Positions 1-13,417 of a DNA stretch of 64,000 nt are shown in pieces; within the stretch, counting starts at the first letter, position 1, and every line of letters begins with the position of its first letter. A program made the translations under genes and the position numbers. Location of the stretch: assembly GCA_013398015.1 (NCBI GenBank), contig VZRR01002192.1:124001-188000 (forward strand), written 5' to 3'. The DNA is from Oreocharis arfaki (lineage: Eukaryota; Chordata; Aves; Passeriformes; Paramythiidae). The notes under the pieces are model-generated. The model made no database searches. It worked only from the letters and a program-made list of their open reading frames with translations, and had not been told where the DNA came from.

Positions 1-3000
1 AATTTTGTTATGTTAAATTTATGTGCATAATGTGGTCTCTAATTTTTATGTCCTTTAAAATACATTGTAAAAAGTGATGCAACTGTATTAACTCTGTTCT
101 CCTGTGCATCTTCAAAAATGACGTCTCAGTTGTGCTGTATTGGAAAGACGTTGATAGTGAATTCATTGGAACCATGATTACACATCAGTGGTTACCTTTA
201 AATTGTTTGGGGAGAGGAGGGAGAGTTGCACAAAGCTTCTGCTCAAAGCCTCCTTTGGTAAGAAACGTTGGACAGAAAGTTTGAGTTAATCATGTCCTTG
301 AAAAGGGCAAAGCACAAAGATTGAAGAGCAGAGGCAAGAAGCACGAGGCAAGAAGCCTGGTGCTGCTTCTGCAGCCAAAGCCCAGGGGACTGGCATTCTC
401 CTTCCTTTGGTGCATTCTTTGGCAGTGATTTTGTTAACTGAGGCACATACTCTCAAGAATTATCTGGTAAATGCCTCCTTTAAAATACATCAGCTGTGTG
501 CCTGGTGAAATGTGAACAACACAAAAGAAAAGTGTTCCTGGAGTACATTTCCTTTTATCTGTAAGGCTTCAAACCATCTTCCTATCTTTTCATTCTGGAG
601 TGAATAATACTGTTCTGCATTCTGCTAATATGTACATATGATGTCTTGGAAGGCTGTAAAACTCTTCAGATTTCACCAAGTTTGTAAGTGCTTTTAGACT
701 TTCATAGTGCTTATTGTGCTGATAAAATCTCTGGAAAATAGTTTGGTTCTATAAAAAATACCAAGAATCAACAACTTTGTAATGGCCTGCGAAGATGTTC
801 CAATACTGTGTAATGGGCATGACAGTTACAGTATGTGAAATTTAATGCTCTAGCTCCTTATTGATCTTCCTTGTAGCCGATTGCGTGGCACATGCATTTG
901 CACTTAACACCTGCTCTTTCTGCATTAACACTGTCTTCTGCAGTGTCATCAAGGGCAGGTTAGAAGCTGCATTTGATGCTAAACTGAAGTCTTTAAGGAA
1001 ATATCTATACTTTTTTCATATCCTTTTCACTTTACTTTTGACTGCTTTATCTTCTGGGTTATATTTTAACACTTGGAGTTTTTTTCCCCCTTTTTGAAGT
1101 GTTCTTACTGTCCTTTGGTTGCTTCTACCATTACCTATCAATATATATAGAGACCAGCAATCCTGCCAGGCTTGTTATTTTCTGGAAACAATGAAAAGCT
1201 TCAAGAAGAATAATTCTATCTTTGATTTTGCTGGTAGTTCTGAAAAACTGTTTTAGTGTGACCTGCCAGAGTTTGTGGTGGCAAGTTCTTTGTCTATATC
1301 TCTAGAAGTTACGAGCCTGTTGCAAAAGGTCTGAATCTGCATTTCAAGCTGTGTCAGCCCTTGGGTTTCAATCTGGAGGTCCTTGGTTTGTTCTGTGGTT
1401 GTTGGTCAGTATCTTTGCTCTTACTTTGCTACGTTAATTAGATACTGAATTCCAGTGAAGTTTGTACAATTCCACATTGCAGATAGGCAGTACTTCCCAA
1501 AATAACGTGGTGGTCTTTAATGTTTCTTTCTGTTTCCTTGAGTTATTATGGGAGAAATAGCACCATATCAGCATTATTTTCCATTCTTAAGCATAGTATG
1601 GGTCTCCTAAGGCTATAGAGATCTAGTGCCATGTGTCCTGGTAATAGATTTCCATAGAAATTAGGAACCGTCAGTATCTTTAAGTCGTTAGAACATGAGT
1701 TGAACATGAACAGCTGTGCATATGGTGTTGTCATTTCAATGCTAACCCTTGTTATAGTTTTTATTTTATCTGTCCTTAGTCTTTATTGAATCTTTTGTCT
1801 GTCAAATATTGCTTAGTATTTCACAGCTGGTCAAACCCCCTTGGTTTCTTGGGACTGGGTGTGTAGGGGTGTTTTTGCTACATCACGCGGAATTAGTTAT
1901 TGGTAACAGTCACTAAGGTTTCTGTCTGCTCATTCTTTGGAGGTGAGATAAGAATTTGCTGAATAAGAATTGCTAGATTAAGAAATCTAATTTCTCAGAA
2001 ACTATTCGCTGTGTTTTAGAACCTGTGCAAAGAATGGCATGCAGAAATGCTCCAGTGCCGTTACCTATTCATTGTGACTCACAAACACATTGAACTAAAA
2101 GTATCCACTGTCTTAAGTGTTTTCTGAAGTATATGTATGATCTTGAGTCCATATGTATGACAAGAAACTAAGAACTGGAGATCATAATGAAACTTGATCA
2201 TTTTCAAACAAAGTTTGAATGTTCTTACTTCTCACCTAATACACAGAGCTGGCCCGTTTGCTAAGTGGTACCTGCTGCAAGAGGATGCACAGATGGTAAG
2301 AGGGAGCAAGACATGGATGATGGTATCAAAATGCTTGCAGTGATGGTAAAAGAAGTTTATTCCAAATTATGCGGAGGAGGCTTAGGGACAACCCAAAGTG
2401 TCTGTGTTTGAACTATTTATTACTTAGAATTTTTATTATGATTACTTACAGTGCTAATCCATGTGTGACAAATCTACCCTCAGCAAGGTAAGGAAATGGC
2501 CGGTTCTGTTCCATTAACAGCCACTGGCCAAAGGAACAATGTTCCTGTAGGTTAAAACAACAATTAAGGGGCCCTTAACACTTCAAGGTGGGGAGAGAGG
2601 GGATACTGGCAGCAGACGTTTTTCACACATTGCTGAGCTGCTTTAATGCATAAATTAACTCTGAGTTCAGTTACATCAGTTGAGTGTTGTGCATATGCAT
2701 GACTGGTCTGTGTGTGTGTGAACCAAGCCCTGGGCCTGTTGATGTATGAGACAGGGTAAGAGAGGTTGAAATTAGTAAGCAAAGCCAAACAGTACCTTTG
2801 CAGTGGAGAATATCAAACAGTCTTTGAGACAGCTACTCACAGATGCTGATGGTAGACCTGAGGTCTTTGCGTGGCAGTGGATTGTTCATTACGTCATGTT
2901 TTTTGTGCCCAGGTCCATTGAACTTCATTCTGTTACTTCTGTAGCTGGACCTGTTTGTTCAGTGGAAGAAAAGGATTCGCTGTGGTTATATTAAATAACA

Positions 3001-6000
3001 AGTATAATTTATTGGTAGTATAGTTAGCAAGCGGATATATGGGACGTGAAATATTGCTAGACCGTTTTAGATAATTTTAATATGAGTTTACATAGAATAA
3101 TAATAATGCATGGTTTTGCCCTTAATATAAAATTTTTTTTGACTTATATTAGGGGGACGGGAAGGGCAGCTTATATTATGCAAATGTGGTACAGTATGGT
3201 CAAAAATCTACCAGTATTTTTGGGAGGCTGTATTGTGGAATGTAGCACAGACAATGTTTTTGGTAAGTCTTGAGTGTATTGAAGGGTAGGCTGGCAATAT
3301 AACGTTTTCATGTCAGTAAATGGTGCTGTAAAGTTGTCCAGTCCCTTAAGATCTTTTGATGAGTAGAGTTTACAGAAATAATTTGAAGAAAAAAAAAAAA
3401 TTCTGAAATCTAATATATGTGATAATGGAGAAATAAAAGCTGTAATGGTACATTTAGAATGCATTTTTTATTACTCGAGGTTCATTTCTGACATAACTTG
3501 TTTTAGTGAGCCACTTGAATGATCTTGGTAGCTATGAAGTTTTAATAGCTAACACTTGGAAAGCCTTGTAATTTAAAGAAATGTCAACTTCAAATTCACG
3601 TTCCTTCCTTAAAAAACTATCCCAATTTTATTTTCTTTTAAAAAAACACAACATGTGAAGGACCATTACAAGGTAATGTCGTGGAAGTTCCTGTAAAATG
3701 GTGGCTTTTTTCTTGATGGGGTCTTAGTATTGTGTCACAAAATTTTGGCTATATGTTTAATCTTTCTCCTTTATAAAACTTTATAAAGCATTTCAGAGCA
3801 CTAGTCCTTTGCTTCATTCAGGACTTGAAAGAAATCCATGTTTTATTAGAGTTGATAAAAAAAAAAAGAATGAAAGGGAAACGGAGGCCCTAATGGACAT
3901 TCTTATGTGGGTAAAAAAGGTAATAGGAAGGAGAGATTTTAGAGAAACCAAAGGTTTGCATCTGAACTGGGATTCAGATCTTTCTGTCATGACAATGGGC
4001 ATTCTCAGGCATTCTAAACCTGATAACCCTTTGGAAAGCAAAAGACTATTGGGAAAAACAGTATTGGAGAAGGAGATGATACTTTCTTACGCTTTGAATA
4101 GTGGCTCTTTTTTTTTTAATATCTATCCCTGACATTTCTGCAAACACATTGGATTGCATTAAAATAAAAAAAATTTAAGTGTTTTACCAGTTCTGGTCCC
4201 GAGTAGTCTCAAAAGTGTAATAACTGCAGCAGGCAGTTAGCAGAACTTTTTAAGATGAAAAAATGAGCAATGTTTTGAGAACTTCTGATGAAAGGAGTTG
4301 AGGCAGAGGGGCTGTTGTAGGCTGCCAGTGGAGATGATGTTCCAGAGCTGCTACACCAACCTTTTTGCACCCTCACCTTCATCAGTGTGGTATGCCTACC
4401 TTTAGTCCCAGCAAGATCATTTGTCAGGTGTATACATTAGATAGGCAAAAAAATTCCTTTGTGCATGGATTTAAGTCTTCCTTGTGTTAACAACTGCAAT
4501 TTGTTCACTAAATTCTTCAGTACATTTTATGCCGAGTACTTGGAGGAAACAACCCAAACTTTTGCTTAATGTTTTTAGTGGTTTACATGTTAGAAATTGT
4601 TGTGACATTGCAGCCTTAAATTTGTTGTCAGAACTAATTTCAGTAATATTTCGGTGTGATTATAATAAATTTAGTTTTCATGTTACATTGTTTCAGCTAA
4701 GAAAATTATCTGTAAATTGGAAAATAACTATTGTCTTCTGACTTGTTTGATGAGGAAACTAAGTAGGAATTCTGTGTTGGAAACACTAAAGTCTTCATAA
4801 GCCTTTATAGCCTAGATATTGGACTTCTGTCTTACAATTGAGAGAGAAATGAAACCTGAGAATAGTACTGACACCCCACATGGAAAAAAATGTCAGCTGT
4901 GAAAGTTTTTATGTTGTCGTGCTTCTTGGTCAGAAAATGTCATTAAGTTCCATCTTTTCCTTACATCACTTGATTTGAAAGTGGCAAAACATGTGTGTAA
5001 CCTGCATTTTGGCTTGTTCTTTTGATGTGTCTTAGCTGTGTTTCTGTTACTTCTCTTGCTCTGTAACATACAATGAACACTTTTCTTGCCAGGAAAATAA
5101 ATAATTACTTGTATAGTGATTGAGAGATTCCAATTATTAATATTCCACTTGCTGAATTTTACAACCAACTGTCTCATTAATAATCCCATTTATTATTAAT
5201 AAATGAGCAGAGATTGTTAATGTCTGCAGGATGTTCGTTGCACACTCTAAAACTGGGTATTTGTGCTTCTGATCTTCCTTGCAGAGTCAGTTAAAATAGA
5301 TCCAGGTACACTCACAGCAGCCCACAAAATAGATATTTGCAGAGGTTTTTGCCTTTCTGGAGGCCTGAGATGAACACTTAACAAAGTTTCTAAAGCAGTG
5401 CACAGTGCATGGTGACAGGGATAGTGCACAATAGATTGTCTTTCATGTATTGGCATCACTGATGTGTGTATAAAAATCACATTTTTTTAAAAATGTAAGA
5501 AATATAATCTTGATATCTGAATAAACTGTTACACTGTTGATAATTTTTAAAATGTAAAAAATCAGACTTAGAAAAAGGCATTTTAAGAAGCTTGATACCT
5601 TCAAATAAAGGCATGTTTGTAGTTTTTATTTAGAGGTTTATGCGTTTCAGGAGCCAATAAACAATGCTTACGTAACAGTGCTTAGACATTCACATCAGCC
5701 AGCTGGTATAGCCAGATATTCAGTTTTTCTTTTTTTTTTTTTTACTTTTTGGAGGTATTTGTGAGTAGCTTGATGTTTTTGACATCCGTGTGACAGCTTC
5801 TTGCATAAGAGATGAGCAGCATGTTATACCACCCAGCTGTGTGTATTAGTCTGCACATCAAGCTGAAGAGCGGCACTTAGCCAGATCTGACAATCAAATG
5901 TGAACTACTACTACCTATACACGAGAGTGCATTTTAATGTTGTGTGCTTTTTGCCAAGAGCCTGGTACTTGACAAAGAAATTGTCAGAATATCTCTTCTT

Positions 6001-8051
6001 CCTACTTTTTTTTTTTTCTTCCCACAGATGTGAGTCCGTGTTGAAATACTTTATTTTTTTCTCCTGCAGTTTAGTATGTTTTTTTCTTACAGATAACAAA
6101 GCTAGTCTGATGTTTTCAGCAATTTCATGTAGTAAAATTCTGGCAAGCCTATGGTAATAGAGGAGGGTAATTGTTTTAGAATATGCAGGAAATCAGCATG
6201 TCATTTTATGCCAACTTAATCTGAAGTTATAATTTGCTGGGTTTCACCAATGACTTCATGTCAACATACCAACAACCTGTCCCCAAAGAAAACTGAGGAC
6301 ATAAAGAAATTACACCACAAGTTTAGAAGTGTCAGTGCTGCTCTTCTCAGGCTTGTTAAGAATTGGTGCTCAGCACATTGTGAGTGTGGAGATGAGTGAG
6401 AGCCACCTGCTCTTATTGTAGTTTGACTGATCTATGAACCTTAAAATCCTCTACACTTCCACCTGACTTTAAGCCTCTGTCATCTTTCTTGATGCTCAAA
6501 TTTGAATAAACGGAATTCATTGTCACAGAATTCAGAGTTATACTCCAGAGTTCACCTTTCCTTGTTTACATGTTTGTTATAAGCCAGGAGTTAGTTACTA
6601 CATTGGATGGTTTTTCTTCCTTTTTAAAATAATAGTGCCAGAATAGGGAAGAACTGTTTTGACCTTGTTTTGAACTTGGTTTTATGAAAGTGTTAGTCAT
6701 ACCTTTTTTTTTTTACTTATTCTGTTTTCCTTTGTATTATGCCCTTAATATTCTTTTAAAAACAGTATTCTGTTTCCATCTGGTCTTCCTCTTACAACAT
6801 AAAAATATTGAGTGAGCTGCAACTTGAGTTGTTTCTTGTGCTAGTGTTTATGTAGTTGAAAATACTGCAATAAAAATAAGAATTTGAATCCTGTTATATA
6901 TTTAAGCATTATGGCAGATACAGATGATCTTTGAGTTGCAAGTAAGTCAAAATTTGTTAATAATCAAAGTTTGTAAAAAGTAATCCTTGCAAGCTAAAAG
7001 AAAGAAGTAGAGGAAGGAGTTTATTAATTTCCTAGGCCAGTATTTCCACTGTAATAATTTTTACACTGTTGTTAGTCTGTACTTATACTGAGTTAGTGTT
7101 GAGTTAGTCTGTGGGTAGATAAGTGTGAATGGACCTGTCATGGATCAGGTTTGTTTGATTCCAAAATTCTGATGGCGTGTTTCACATGTCTCTTGCACTT
7201 TGCAAATCATTAACACAATTCATTGTATAGTGCCACAAAAAATCTGTTTTGATTAATTAAAACCTGAAAGATACAATTTGGAGAAAAAAAACAGGCTTTT
7301 ATTTTAAAAATTTATTAGTGGTTACATTGACTAAATATTGGTGGAGATACTCTCAGTCTAAACCAGAAGTAAAAATGAAGTTAAGAGAACAAGGGGACAG
7401 AGAAGATCTGTTCTTATAGGCAGGTGGTTCTTTGTGCACTCTCAACATCTAACTGGATTTATGGCTTTCTCTGGGATGGCAGGTCTTGAGGATGGCCTTT
7501 TAAATATTGTCAGGCCATGAGGGCTTGGGGGTACAGTAGACTGTGCTTTCTTTTTCTTTCATAAACCATTACAGGAAGTATTTTAGAGTACACCCAACAC
7601 TGGGGCTCATTATTTTAATGAAGTGGGTTATTGAGCCATTTGATGAAATATGAGCTTTGTACCCATTGGATGCACAAGTTGAAGTAAAAAAAAAAAATGA
7701 AAAGGAAATAAGAAATTAATGTGTAATTATAAAGTAGGCACAGGTCTAAAGAGCATAAGGCTGAGATGAATTTTGATCAATGTAACAAGGACTGATTATC
7801 TAAAAAAGAATTCAGGAGTAGAAGTATTCATGTGCTCTAAAACTACCTAAGCTGAATTACTGCTTTGTAAGTGGAGAAGTGCCACGGATTTTTTTCATTC
7901 ATTTTTCAGTATTTCTTTTTCCAGAACTGAAGGTATAAGAGAAGGAATTGCACCTGGTTTTGTCATTTTAATACAACTACTTTTATACTTCCCTGTTTAT
8001 GTCTTGGTTTTTAGTCTAATTTTCTGTTTCAATTTTACCCCTCCAAAACAG
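1..8051 (+). other. FTO: Intron 1 of FTO, 3' part
   Basis: There is no coding exon here. The stretch is AT-rich unique sequence with short homopolymers (for example a T run near 5728-5743) and a short GT tract near 2709-2720. It ends in the splice acceptor AAAACAG|AAG at 8051/8052. In human this is the intron that carries the obesity-associated variants, but those sites lie far upstream of exon 2 and their bird counterpart probably falls outside the window. The open frames here (60-107 codons) show no recognisable protein and no matching splice context. Confidence 0.75.
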
Positions 8052-8129
8052 AAGAAAAAACTTCTTGAAGAACTTGGGGAGAATAGACTTCCATATCTGA
8101 CTCCAGCCGATGCTGATTTCCACCAGTTG
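8052..8129 (+). CDS. FTO: FTO exon 2 (internal coding exon)
   Basis: This 78-bp exon encodes 26 residues in phase 0, beginning KKKLLEELGENRLPYLTP and ending DFHQL. It matches the N-terminal segment of vertebrate FTO (lysine-rich helix, then LPYLTP). The acceptor is AAAACAG at 8045-8051, after a T-rich tract with a run of C. The donor is TTG|GTAACG at 8129/8130. The next exon starts with the TGG codon that follows this segment in the family. The region forms the N-terminal helix leading into the dioxygenase core and has no catalytic residue. The exon is too short to stand out as an open frame; it was found from the motif and the splice sites. Confidence 0.93.
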
Positions 8130-11100
8130 GTAACGTATTTCTTTTAACTTGTTCTAAATGAAAATGGCTGTTTGCACTGAACAACAAATAAATCTTCCTT
8201 TGAAGAGACACTGTGAAATCTGATATGAAAAAACATATCCTGATGGCTGATAATGCACTTCCAGGCGGTGTGAAGTAAGATCTCTAGAACTAGGATATTA
8301 GTAGTAAACCAAGTGAGTGTATGTATGGAAGAATATAATGAATTAATAGAATTTTCTGCATCCATCTTGGATCTTTCTAGATCAGCTACAGAACTCAGGG
8401 TAGGTTCAATCAGATCAAATTGGATCATGGTAAGACAAAAGGCATAAGAAATAACGTGGATGTTTGAACAGCTCCAGTGAGCGTGCTCACATTACGCGAC
8501 ACAGGAGCGGTGCCTGCCCTGTGTTGATGTATGGCTCAAAGATGTGCACGAGGACAAGAAATTTATAAGAGCAACACAGACGGATTCTGTTATTTCTTTT
8601 TTCTTTACACAAAAACCCAAATAGGTTCTTTTCAGTCTTAAACTTATGCTTATGAAGAAACTCTTCCCCATTTAAGAATCAGGTAGCTGACTTTTCTGTT
8701 CCCTAGTCCTGTTACATCCCCTCCTGTTTGTTCTCTTCTATCTCAGATGCTGCCAAGAGCTGCTTTGCTCAGCATCTTTTTTTTTTCTTTCCCATCTTTG
8801 TAAATTCACCTTCTCGTGGGGCTGACGTGAAAAGAGAAGGTGGAGTCGAGGTTGCCCAAGGGGCATCTCATTTGCTCAGGGGCAGTAACCCATAAATATA
8901 GAAGACAATAGGAACAAGATAAGCAGTAAAATCACACCTGTTCAAGCTTTAATTAAATTTAGATACATTCTTTTTGCAAATATAGAATTACACTTTTTAT
9001 GTCGTCTATGTGTGCATACTGGGTATTTTTAAGTATATGTGATAACCATAAGCATCATAAACACCTTTTAAATTCTGTGGTGGTTACAAAACGTTGCTTG
9101 AATCACAACTGTAGAAATTGCAAGTTCCATGATGCTCAAATACACTACAGCTGGAGAGGAAAAGAAGGGTGAGAGCTTGAAAACAACAAATCAGCAAAGT
9201 GAAATATCACGTACGGTTTAGTTTTATAGTCTGTCTTTCCTGGACAGACCCGCTCTACTCCTTGAAGGATCCACCTCTTATAAAACAGTATTCTTTGAAC
9301 ATGTTGGAAAAGTTAGGTAGGATGCAACTAAAAAAATCTGCCATATCCTGTCGGGTATGGAAGTGTACAGGCTGAACAGAAGTAAGAAATTCCGACACAA
9401 GCAAAACTTCCACTGACATCCTTTTTCAATGTGTTTTGCCTGATGAAGGATTTTGGAAATGGGCCCCAAGCCATAAGCTGAAACAATGTAATGTTTAAAG
9501 CCAGTACTGAACAAGAAAGGGGCTGTAACAAGTCAATTCCCAAACATTTGAAGTACAGACTATGATTTCATGAGGCACGTGGCAGTTTGCTTATCGGGGT
9601 CCTTATTGCTGATTCCTAACTTTATCCTGTCGCTTGAGTCCATAGGATGATTCTCTGCATTGAGTATCACCATCAGAAGTGAAAACATGTTTAAAATCTT
9701 GAATGTACATTCACAAGAACATCTGAGCATCAAATGTGCTTTTTATTTTCCGTCCTGTAGTCGGCTGTAATGCACCCACTCCTTTCAGAGTGAACAGTGA
9801 GTTGACCTTTAATACTGGCTGTCAGAGTTACAACACAGAGTACATGATTACTGCCCTTCCCCATCCCCCTGAAACAACAAGGTGTCCAGTGTGAACCCAG
9901 CGTTCACCCCGTGTTCTGATCCTGTAATTCTTTCCTTATGGAGGGCACAGCACAGGCACTGGTTGGGGATTTAAAGACCAGGCTGTTTTCATGTGATGTG
10001 TCGGAAATTTGTTTCCACTTCCTGATTTCTTTTGAGATACCTTAATGATAAAATAGTTCTTAAGCATGTGATCTTAAAGCACAACCCAAAGGTAACATGT
10101 CTCTGACTTGGCTGGCAACTAAATGTGCAAGGCATTACCTCTGCAGTTCAGGAGGGAAATACAACGTTGTTACCTTTGTAAAATCTGTGTTCTTCCTTTC
10201 TAGTGCGTGTTTTCAGGCATTTAATTGCTTTACGTCATATTGTTATTTCCCTTCTTCTGTTTCTAATAATTGTTTGGAATTTCGTGTGTGTGATTCATGT
10301 CAGAAATTCAGTGCACTACTATTTTGATAGAAGTGGTTTAAAAATATGTAGTATTAGTGACTGTTTAAATATACATTTAAATATATATTTAATAATTTTA
10401 TATTAAATACATTTTAATATTTTTATATTTATAATTATATAAATAATAGCATATGTAGTGTGGTATGATTATGTCCAGTATACAGAATTACTTAAAGAAA
10501 TACTGGGGTACTGCTACGGAACTGTTAGTGCTCTTTCTTTCATACAGGGCATTTGCATAATGCAAGAAATAATGAAGTAATCATCTTTATATATCACAAT
10601 ATGTAATATTCTGCCATTATTAAGCAGAATTGTGAAAGAATATTTATGATTCCAATCAGCCTGTACCTACACATGTGACTGCAGAGTCTTACATTTACAG
10701 TTGCTGATTTCACTAGGCGTTCTTTATAAGGATTTTTTTCACTGTACTGTTCAAAGGCTGGAGATACACAGCACTCATAGAAACAAAAAGGGCAGTTCAG
10801 GACCTCTAAAGGAATCGTTTCAGGCTTTTGACAAGCTCAGGTGAACTTAGCTGATCAAGTTTGGGTTAACTTCTTTGAATGAAAGCTGAGATCCACTGTT
10901 CTGGGATTGTAGAGGGACCTTCACACAGATATGGGCTGTTTTCAAGCTTTGGTGTTTGAAGCTAAGCCTGTAAATACAATTGTCAGAAATTATTCTCTGT
11001 AGTTACTGTTACAGGTTTTTTTTTTCCCCGCTCTCTAGGAAGCTAGTTTTTGGAACCATAAGACTGTATAAAGAAAAGGAGTTAGCTTCACTGTAAAAAT

Positions 11101-12759
11101 TTCACAAGGAATGGTGGCGAGGTTTATAGATAAACCAAGATTTATTATGTGTAATCATTATTTTTAAAATAGGCTTCCTTTTATGTTCCCCTTTTTAGTA
11201 GAAACAAATGATCCTATAAAGCCAGCTCTTCAGTCTTGTAGGATAACAGTGCATTATAATGCAAAAGTCTGTTTTCATGCAGTGGAAAACGTGCATACTT
11301 TCTGCCTGGTTTGTGTTTTTTAAGGGCACGTTCTTTGGATTTTAAAATTAATTTCCTGAAAGGCAGGTTTGAATGAGACTTGGAAGTAGATAGTACTAGT
11401 AAAGTGGATTTGAGTTGTACCAGAAGGAGCTCACAGATGGACTGTAGGTCAGTGTGGTGCTTTGTGCTGGTGACTTTTATTTGTCTTTTTAAAAGCACTT
11501 TGAACATAAGCTATTAGACTAGTAAAAGTTTTGACAGATCAGTTTTGTGCATCCCTGTGCTCTTGCCTCATTGCCTAATGCCTTCAGATTTCAGTTTACC
11601 TTAATATGTGTCCCCATACCACCATCAGTATCTACGTTTTCTCCAGACTAATTTTTGGACAAAAGGAAATAGGTGTGGTGAGTCCTTGGGAGCTTCACAA
11701 GTGCTAATTGATACCTGATATGCTCACATTACTGCCCTTCCCTTACTGAGGACACTAGTTTGCATCTGTTTCTTTTATTTATCTATTAATTTTAACGAAA
11801 TACATAAGAGCTCACTCTTCTTAAGGACTTATTCTCTAGCCTTTGTCCAGTTTGCCAAACAGTCTCAGCAGTAGTTAAAGCAGATTTACAGGCAACCGAT
11901 AAAAGGTGTGATTATGCGATACTCACTTCCTTAGAAAACCAGATTAACAAAATAAAATTTTCCAAGCCTTCCTGGAGTGGGAAGCAGTACTGTGCATACA
12001 CAAAGCAAGAAGCTGCTGATTAGCAGTGTTATACCTTGCTGGGAGTTGTTGCCTTCACACATGGCTGGATTCTGAACTCCAGCTGATACCGGAGCTGGTG
12101 TGGTCACAAGAGGATATGAGGAAAAAGGATACTACAGGTAGGGAGCTGGGGAGGAAAATAAGTTTGGACATTTTCTGTTATCGAAAGAGAGCTTTTATAT
12201 AAAGCTGAAGAGCTGATTGGCAGACACTGAGGAAAGTAAATACAGAAAGGACCGGCATGTTAGCAGCGCATTTTTTGAAAATTTACATTTTGATTTTGTT
12301 ATTTTTTCCCTGAAAAGTATTGCTATATAAAACTATTTGAGTTTATCATGTAGCCCTCTAGATTTCTGTACATCAGAATGAAACAGAATGGTCTTAGCAA
12401 CCATTGCAAAAAGAGGAATCACTTTCTCCCTGCTTGATGCTCTATTGTTTATATACTTAAAGATGGCATTATCTACAGATTCATCAGAGGAGCTGTGTGT
12501 TCTGCTGAGTTCTTCTAGAGTCTTCCTATGTATTTATTTGGAGATTTGCCCTGGTTGAAGCCAGTGGTACATATCCACAGTTTGTGCAATATACTGAAAT
12601 ATGAGAATAAAGTAACAAGTTCTGGCATCTATTTCTTCACCACATTCTAGACTCATGCTTGTTAACTTGACCCCTTTGCCTTGTCTTGAAATATCCTGAC
12701 TCCTGTAAAAAGAATAATTAATTTCCTATTTTTGTTGTTTGGGTTTTTTTCTCCTTTAG
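8130..12759 (+). other. FTO: Intron 2 of FTO
   Basis: This 4630-bp intron runs from donor GTAACG to acceptor CTCCTTTAG. It contains a strongly AT-biased low-complexity patch (10373-10449) and otherwise unique sequence. No repeat family or coding exon was recognised. The polypyrimidine tract just before exon 3 (about 12731-12757) is long and T-rich, as expected for an efficient acceptor. Confidence 0.85.
10373..10449. repeat. AT-only low-complexity tract
   Basis: About 77 bp made almost only of A and T, with repeated ATTTAAATATA-like and TTTTATATTTATAA-like words that are partly self-complementary. It lies in intron 2. It is probably a degenerate AT microsatellite and no function is apparent. 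Confidence 0.75.
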
Positions 12760-13417
12760 TGGAAGACCAAGTATTCCAAGCTGATTTTCAGGAAATCTGA
12801 TACAGTTCCTGAAGAGCTCCATCAAATGGTACAAGAAAGCTTTCTGGCCTTGCGAGAACACGACTGTTTCTTCCAAGATCTTGTAAGGATCAAAGGAAAA
12901 GACTTTCTTACTCCAGTGTCTCGTATATTAATTGGAAACCCAGGATGCACTTACAAGTACTTGAACACAAGGTTATTTACAGTTCCTTGGCCTACTGAAG
13001 GTTATGATATAAAATATTGCAGTCCTCAAATACATGATGCTTGTAAAGCATTAATGAGACTTAATGAATACTTGCATATTGAATCAGTCAAGGCATTACA
13101 AGGGCAAAATTTGTTTGAGACCAAAGAAATTAAAGATAATGCTGTAATAGATAGGGAGCAAAGTTCTGCTACTTCTCTTACGGAGCAAGGATCTGTTTCA
13201 AAAGATCAAAGTGGTGTTTGTGTACCAGAGGATGACAGAAGACTAAAGAACAGAACATCTTATAACTTGACTTTATTGAATTATATGGATCCACTACAAA
13301 TGCTGTACTTGAAACAAGAACCTTACTTTGGAATGGGGAACATGGCAGTGAGCTGGCACCATGACGAGAATCTGGTGGAAAGGTCAGTGGTGGCTGTGTA
13401 CAGTTACAGCTGTGAAG
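12760..13417 (+). CDS. FTO: FTO exon 3 (catalytic core, HxD motif)
   Basis: This 658-bp exon starts in phase 0 with WKTKYSKLIF and ends in phase 1 after TGT GAA G. It holds most of the first half of the dioxygenase domain. Residues equivalent to human active-site positions are present: Arg96 (12922-12924) and Tyr106/Tyr108 (12952-12954, 12958-12960) in SRILIGNPGCTYKYLNTRLF, Asn205 (13264-13266) in SYNLTLLNYMDP, and iron ligands His231 (13357-13359) and Asp233 (13363-13365) in SWHHDENL, followed by Glu234. The loop YLKQEPYFGMG, which shields the pocket from duplex substrates in the family, is kept. The segment between KALQG and NRTSYN is divergent and about 10 residues longer than in human; it matches a disordered loop. 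The acceptor is TTTAG and the donor G|GTGAGT. The open frame reads on to a TGA just past the donor, which is intronic. Confidence 0.98.

Noticed and set aside
2028..2046. AGAATGGCATGC word resembling the exon 8 end
   Set aside because: It lies upstream of exon 2 in intron 1, has no flanking family match, and is a chance word.
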